This document shows positions 62,277 to 64,000 of a stretch of DNA of 64,000 nt, piece by piece. Under the pieces are notes generated by a model that made no database searches, had not been told where the DNA came from, and saw only the letters and a list, made by a program, of their open reading frames with translations. Made by a program: the position numbers and the translations under genes. Each line of letters starts with the position of its first letter. Positions within the stretch are counted from its first letter, which is position 1. Source of the stretch: Mycobacterium gordonae (lineage in GTDB: Bacteria; Actinomycetota; Actinomycetes; Mycobacteriales; Mycobacteriaceae); the NCBI RefSeq assembly GCF_017086405.1, contig NZ_CP070973.1:6790739-6854738 (forward strand), given 5' to 3'.

Positions 62277-63583
62277 AGTCTCCGGCGAAGCACCAGGGTG
62301 TGGATCCTTACCTACCCCAGAACGGCAACTTCGGCTACTCCGTGTCGCGCTACGAACTCGATCTCGAATACAAGGTCGCGATCAACCGGCTCTCGGGTAC
62401 CGCGACCATCACCGCGGTGACCTCGGCGGAGTTGAGTGAGTTCACCCTCGACCTGTCGAGCGCGCTGTCGGTGTCCCGGGTTTCGGTGAACGGGAAACGC
62501 GCCGACCGTTTCAGCTGCCGGGGTGGCAAGTTGCGCATCGTGTTGGGGTCGAAGTTGCCGACCGGCGCCGCGATGTCGGTGGTGATCCGGTACGGCGGCA
62601 ACCCCAAACCGCTCCGAACCCTCTGGGGGGAAGTGGGATTCGAGGAGTTGACCGACGGCGTCCTAGTCGCCGGGCAACCCAACGGGGCCGCCTCCTGGTT
62701 CCCCTGCAACGACCATCCCAGCGCCAAGGCCGCGTTCCGGATCCAGATCAGCACCGAGAGCGCGTACCGGGCGATCGCCAACGGCAAGCTGGTGGGGTCT
62801 CGGCTGCGGGCCTCGCAGACCGTGTGGACCTACGAACAGCCGGAGCCGACGTCGACCTATCTCGTCACGTTGCAGATCGGGGTGTACGAGCAGGTCCGGC
62901 TGGCCAGAACGCCGGTGCCGATCCGGGCTGCGCTGCCCGGACGCCTCAAGGACAATTTCGATCACGACTTCGCCCGTCAGCCCGACATGATGGAGTTGTT
63001 CATCGAACTGTTCGGGCCCTATCCGCTCGCCGACGGGTACACCGTTGTGGTGACCGACGACGCGCTGGAGATTCCCCTTGAGGCGCAGGGCATTTCCATC
63101 TTCGGCGCCAATCACTGCACCGGCACCCGGGCCAGCGAAAGGCTCATTGCGCACGAGCTGGCGCACCAGTGGTTCGGCAACTCGGTGACGGCGCGCCGGT
63201 GGCGGGACATCTGGCTGCACGAGGGTTTCGCGTCCTATGCCGAGTGGTTGTGGTCCGAGCGCAGCGGGGGGTCCAGCACGGCCGCTCTGGCCCGCTACCA
63301 CCATACCCAGCTACGCCAGAAGCCGCAGGATCTGCTGCTGTCCGATCCCGGGCCCCGGCACATGTTCGACGACCGGGTATACAAGCGCGGCGCGCTGACC
63401 CTGCATGCCCTGCGGGGACAGCTGGGCGACCAGAAATTCTTTGCACTGCTGAAGGATTGGACAGCACGGTACCGTCACGGCACCGCCACCACTGAAGATT
63501 TCACCGGGCTGGCGGCAAACTACAGCGACGGGTCACTGCGTCCGCTGTGGGATGCCTGGCTGTACTCGACCGACGTCCCCTGA
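62273..63583 (+). CDS. M1-family zinc aminopeptidase coupled to the NRPS
   Basis: This is a 436-residue gluzincin. The zinc site HExxH-x18-E is H294-E295-L-A-H298 with E317 in LHEGFASY, and the substrate-side motif is LEAQGIS in place of the usual GAMEN. The N-terminal beta-saddle (YELDLEYKVAINRLSGTATITAV) and WFPCNDHPSAKAAF are typical. It lacks the C-terminal ARM domain of full PepN and has no signal peptide. The ATG overlaps the Pls stop (ATGA), so both proteins are made from one transcript. By analogy with Streptomyces, where zinc aminopeptidases degrade epsilon-poly-lysine, it may trim the NRPS product or protect the producer. Confidence 0.92.
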   Translation: MKSPAKHQGVDPYLPQNGNFGYSVSRYELDLEYKVAINRLSGTATITAVTSAELSEFTLDLSSALSVSRVSVNGKRADRFSCRGGKLRIVLGSKLPTGAAMSVVIRYGGNPKPLRTLWGEVGFEELTDGVLVAGQPNGAASWFPCNDHPSAKAAFRIQISTESAYRAIANGKLVGSRLRASQTVWTYEQPEPTSTYLVTLQIGVYEQVRLARTPVPIRAALPGRLKDNFDHDFARQPDMMELFIELFGPYPLADGYTVVVTDDALEIPLEAQGISIFGANHCTGTRASERLIAHELAHQWFGNSVTARRWRDIWLHEGFASYAEWLWSERSGGSSTAALARYHHTQLRQKPQDLLLSDPGPRHMFDDRVYKRGALTLHALRGQLGDQKFFALLKDWTARYRHGTATTEDFTGLAANYSDGSLRPLWDAWLYSTDVP

Positions 63584-63584
63584 T

Positions 63585-63971
63585 TCACAGATTCGCCAAG
63601 TCGTCCGGCACGTCCACCGCGTGTTCCTGCAGCACCTCGAGCGGCACCACATCGAGCGTGCGCTCGTGGGTACAGGCCAGCACCACCGGGGCGGCGCAGC
63701 CGTCCTGGTGAGCCCGTAGCCAATTGCGGGCGGTGACGCACCAGCGGTCGCCGGGCAGCAGTCCGGGAAACCGGTATTCGGGCACCGGCGTTGACAAGTC
63801 GTTGCCGATCGACCGCTGATGCTCGAGGAAGTCCGCGGTCACAACGGCGCAGATGGTATGCAACCCGCGGTCCTCGTCCCCGGTGGAACAACAGCCGTCA
63901 CGATAGAAGCCGGTGACCGGCTCGGTGCCGCAGGATTCCAACGGGCCACCCAGCACGTTGCGATCAGGCAT
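63585..63971 (-). CDS. DUF2237 family protein
   Basis: This is a 128-residue protein. It begins MPDRNVLGGPLESCGTEPVTGFYRDGCCSTG and contains GLHTICAVVTADFLEHQRSIGNDLSTPVPEYRFPGLLPGDRWCVTARNW, the DUF2237 pattern. The clustered cysteines (SC, CC, IC, WC) suggest metal or redox binding. Function unknown. Its stop is 1 bp from that of the M1 peptidase, so the two genes are convergent. Confidence 0.9.
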   Translation of the reverse strand: MPDRNVLGGPLESCGTEPVTGFYRDGCCSTGDEDRGLHTICAVVTADFLEHQRSIGNDLSTPVPEYRFPGLLPGDRWCVTARNWLRAHQDGCAAPVVLACTHERTLDVVPLEVLQEHAVDVPDDLANL

Positions 63972-64000
63972 GAGCCCAGTATCGCGCGTTGGGCCGTCAA

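Noticed and set aside
1..64000. Insertion sequences, prophage or integron elements
   Set aside because: No transposase, integrase or flanking inverted repeats were seen, despite relics and gene-poor patches that suggest past rearrangement.

Overview
The window looks like chromosomal DNA from a slow-growing, non-tuberculosis Mycobacterium. The evidence is uniformly high GC, three PE_PGRS genes, an MmpL transporter, three WS/DGAT-type acyltransferases, an LpqH-type lipoprotein, and a backbone whose gene order I recognise from memory of M. tuberculosis: Rv3722c (aspartate aminotransferase), ffs, tRNA-Ser, Rv3723, cut5 (Rv3724), Rv3725, then Rv3730c, ligC (Rv3731), Rv3732, Rv3733c, tgs2 (Rv3734c), Rv3736 and an Rv3740c-like gene. 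Blocks that I do not recall from M. tuberculosis interrupt this backbone. They hold most of the interest.

Layout. 1-2.5 kb: a PE_PGRS protein with a seven-blade YVTN propeller, and a truncated propeller fragment at the left edge. 3-5.5 kb: aminotransferase, SRP RNA, tRNA-Ser(GGA) and an acidic-tailed membrane protein. 5.5-13 kb: enoyl-CoA hydratase, lipoprotein, then a TPR/CHAT-protease locus with a small membrane protein and two unrecognised proteins; the TPR gene carries a frameshift. 13-17.5 kb: DapB-like oxidoreductase, two CsbD proteins, intact cutinase, SDR and zinc alcohol dehydrogenase. 16.4-29.6 kb: an operon of dehydrogenase, alpha-oxoamine synthase and a 2,106-residue reducing polyketide synthase, followed by a Baeyer-Villiger-type monooxygenase and a divergent MmpL. 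29.5-40.8 kb: small genes and relics, an OafA-type acyltransferase, a WS/DGAT protein, two PE_PGRS proteins with GH16 and GH64 beta-1,3-glucanase domains, an SDR and an orphan YezG-like immunity protein. 40.8-51.7 kb: the Rv3730c/ligC divergent pair, a TetR, twin small paralogues, P450, DUF2330, Nudix, Tgs2, an AraC-type regulator, a second WS/DGAT and a secreted DUF6636 protein. 51.8-57.3 kb: a four-gene overlapping catabolic-looking operon ending in its own TetR, then a hydroxyacid dehydrogenase and a carboxylesterase. 57.9-64 kb: a Pls/PosA-type membrane NRPS overlapping an M1 aminopeptidase, and a DUF2237 protein.

How the parts may work together (inference). The PKS has no thioesterase and its stop overlaps the start of an alpha-oxoamine synthase. 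This suggests decarboxylative offloading onto an amino acid, then ketone reduction by the adjacent dehydrogenase, giving a sphingoid-like amino lipid that MmpL could export. The Pls-like synthetase could build an isopeptide homopolymer (epsilon-poly-lysine type), with the co-translated M1 peptidase trimming it. The CHAT/TPR locus resembles a regulated-proteolysis or conflict module. Several genes begin 6-7 nt after a TANNNT box, which indicates leaderless transcription, common in mycobacteria. Homology statements rest on motif recognition, not database searches.
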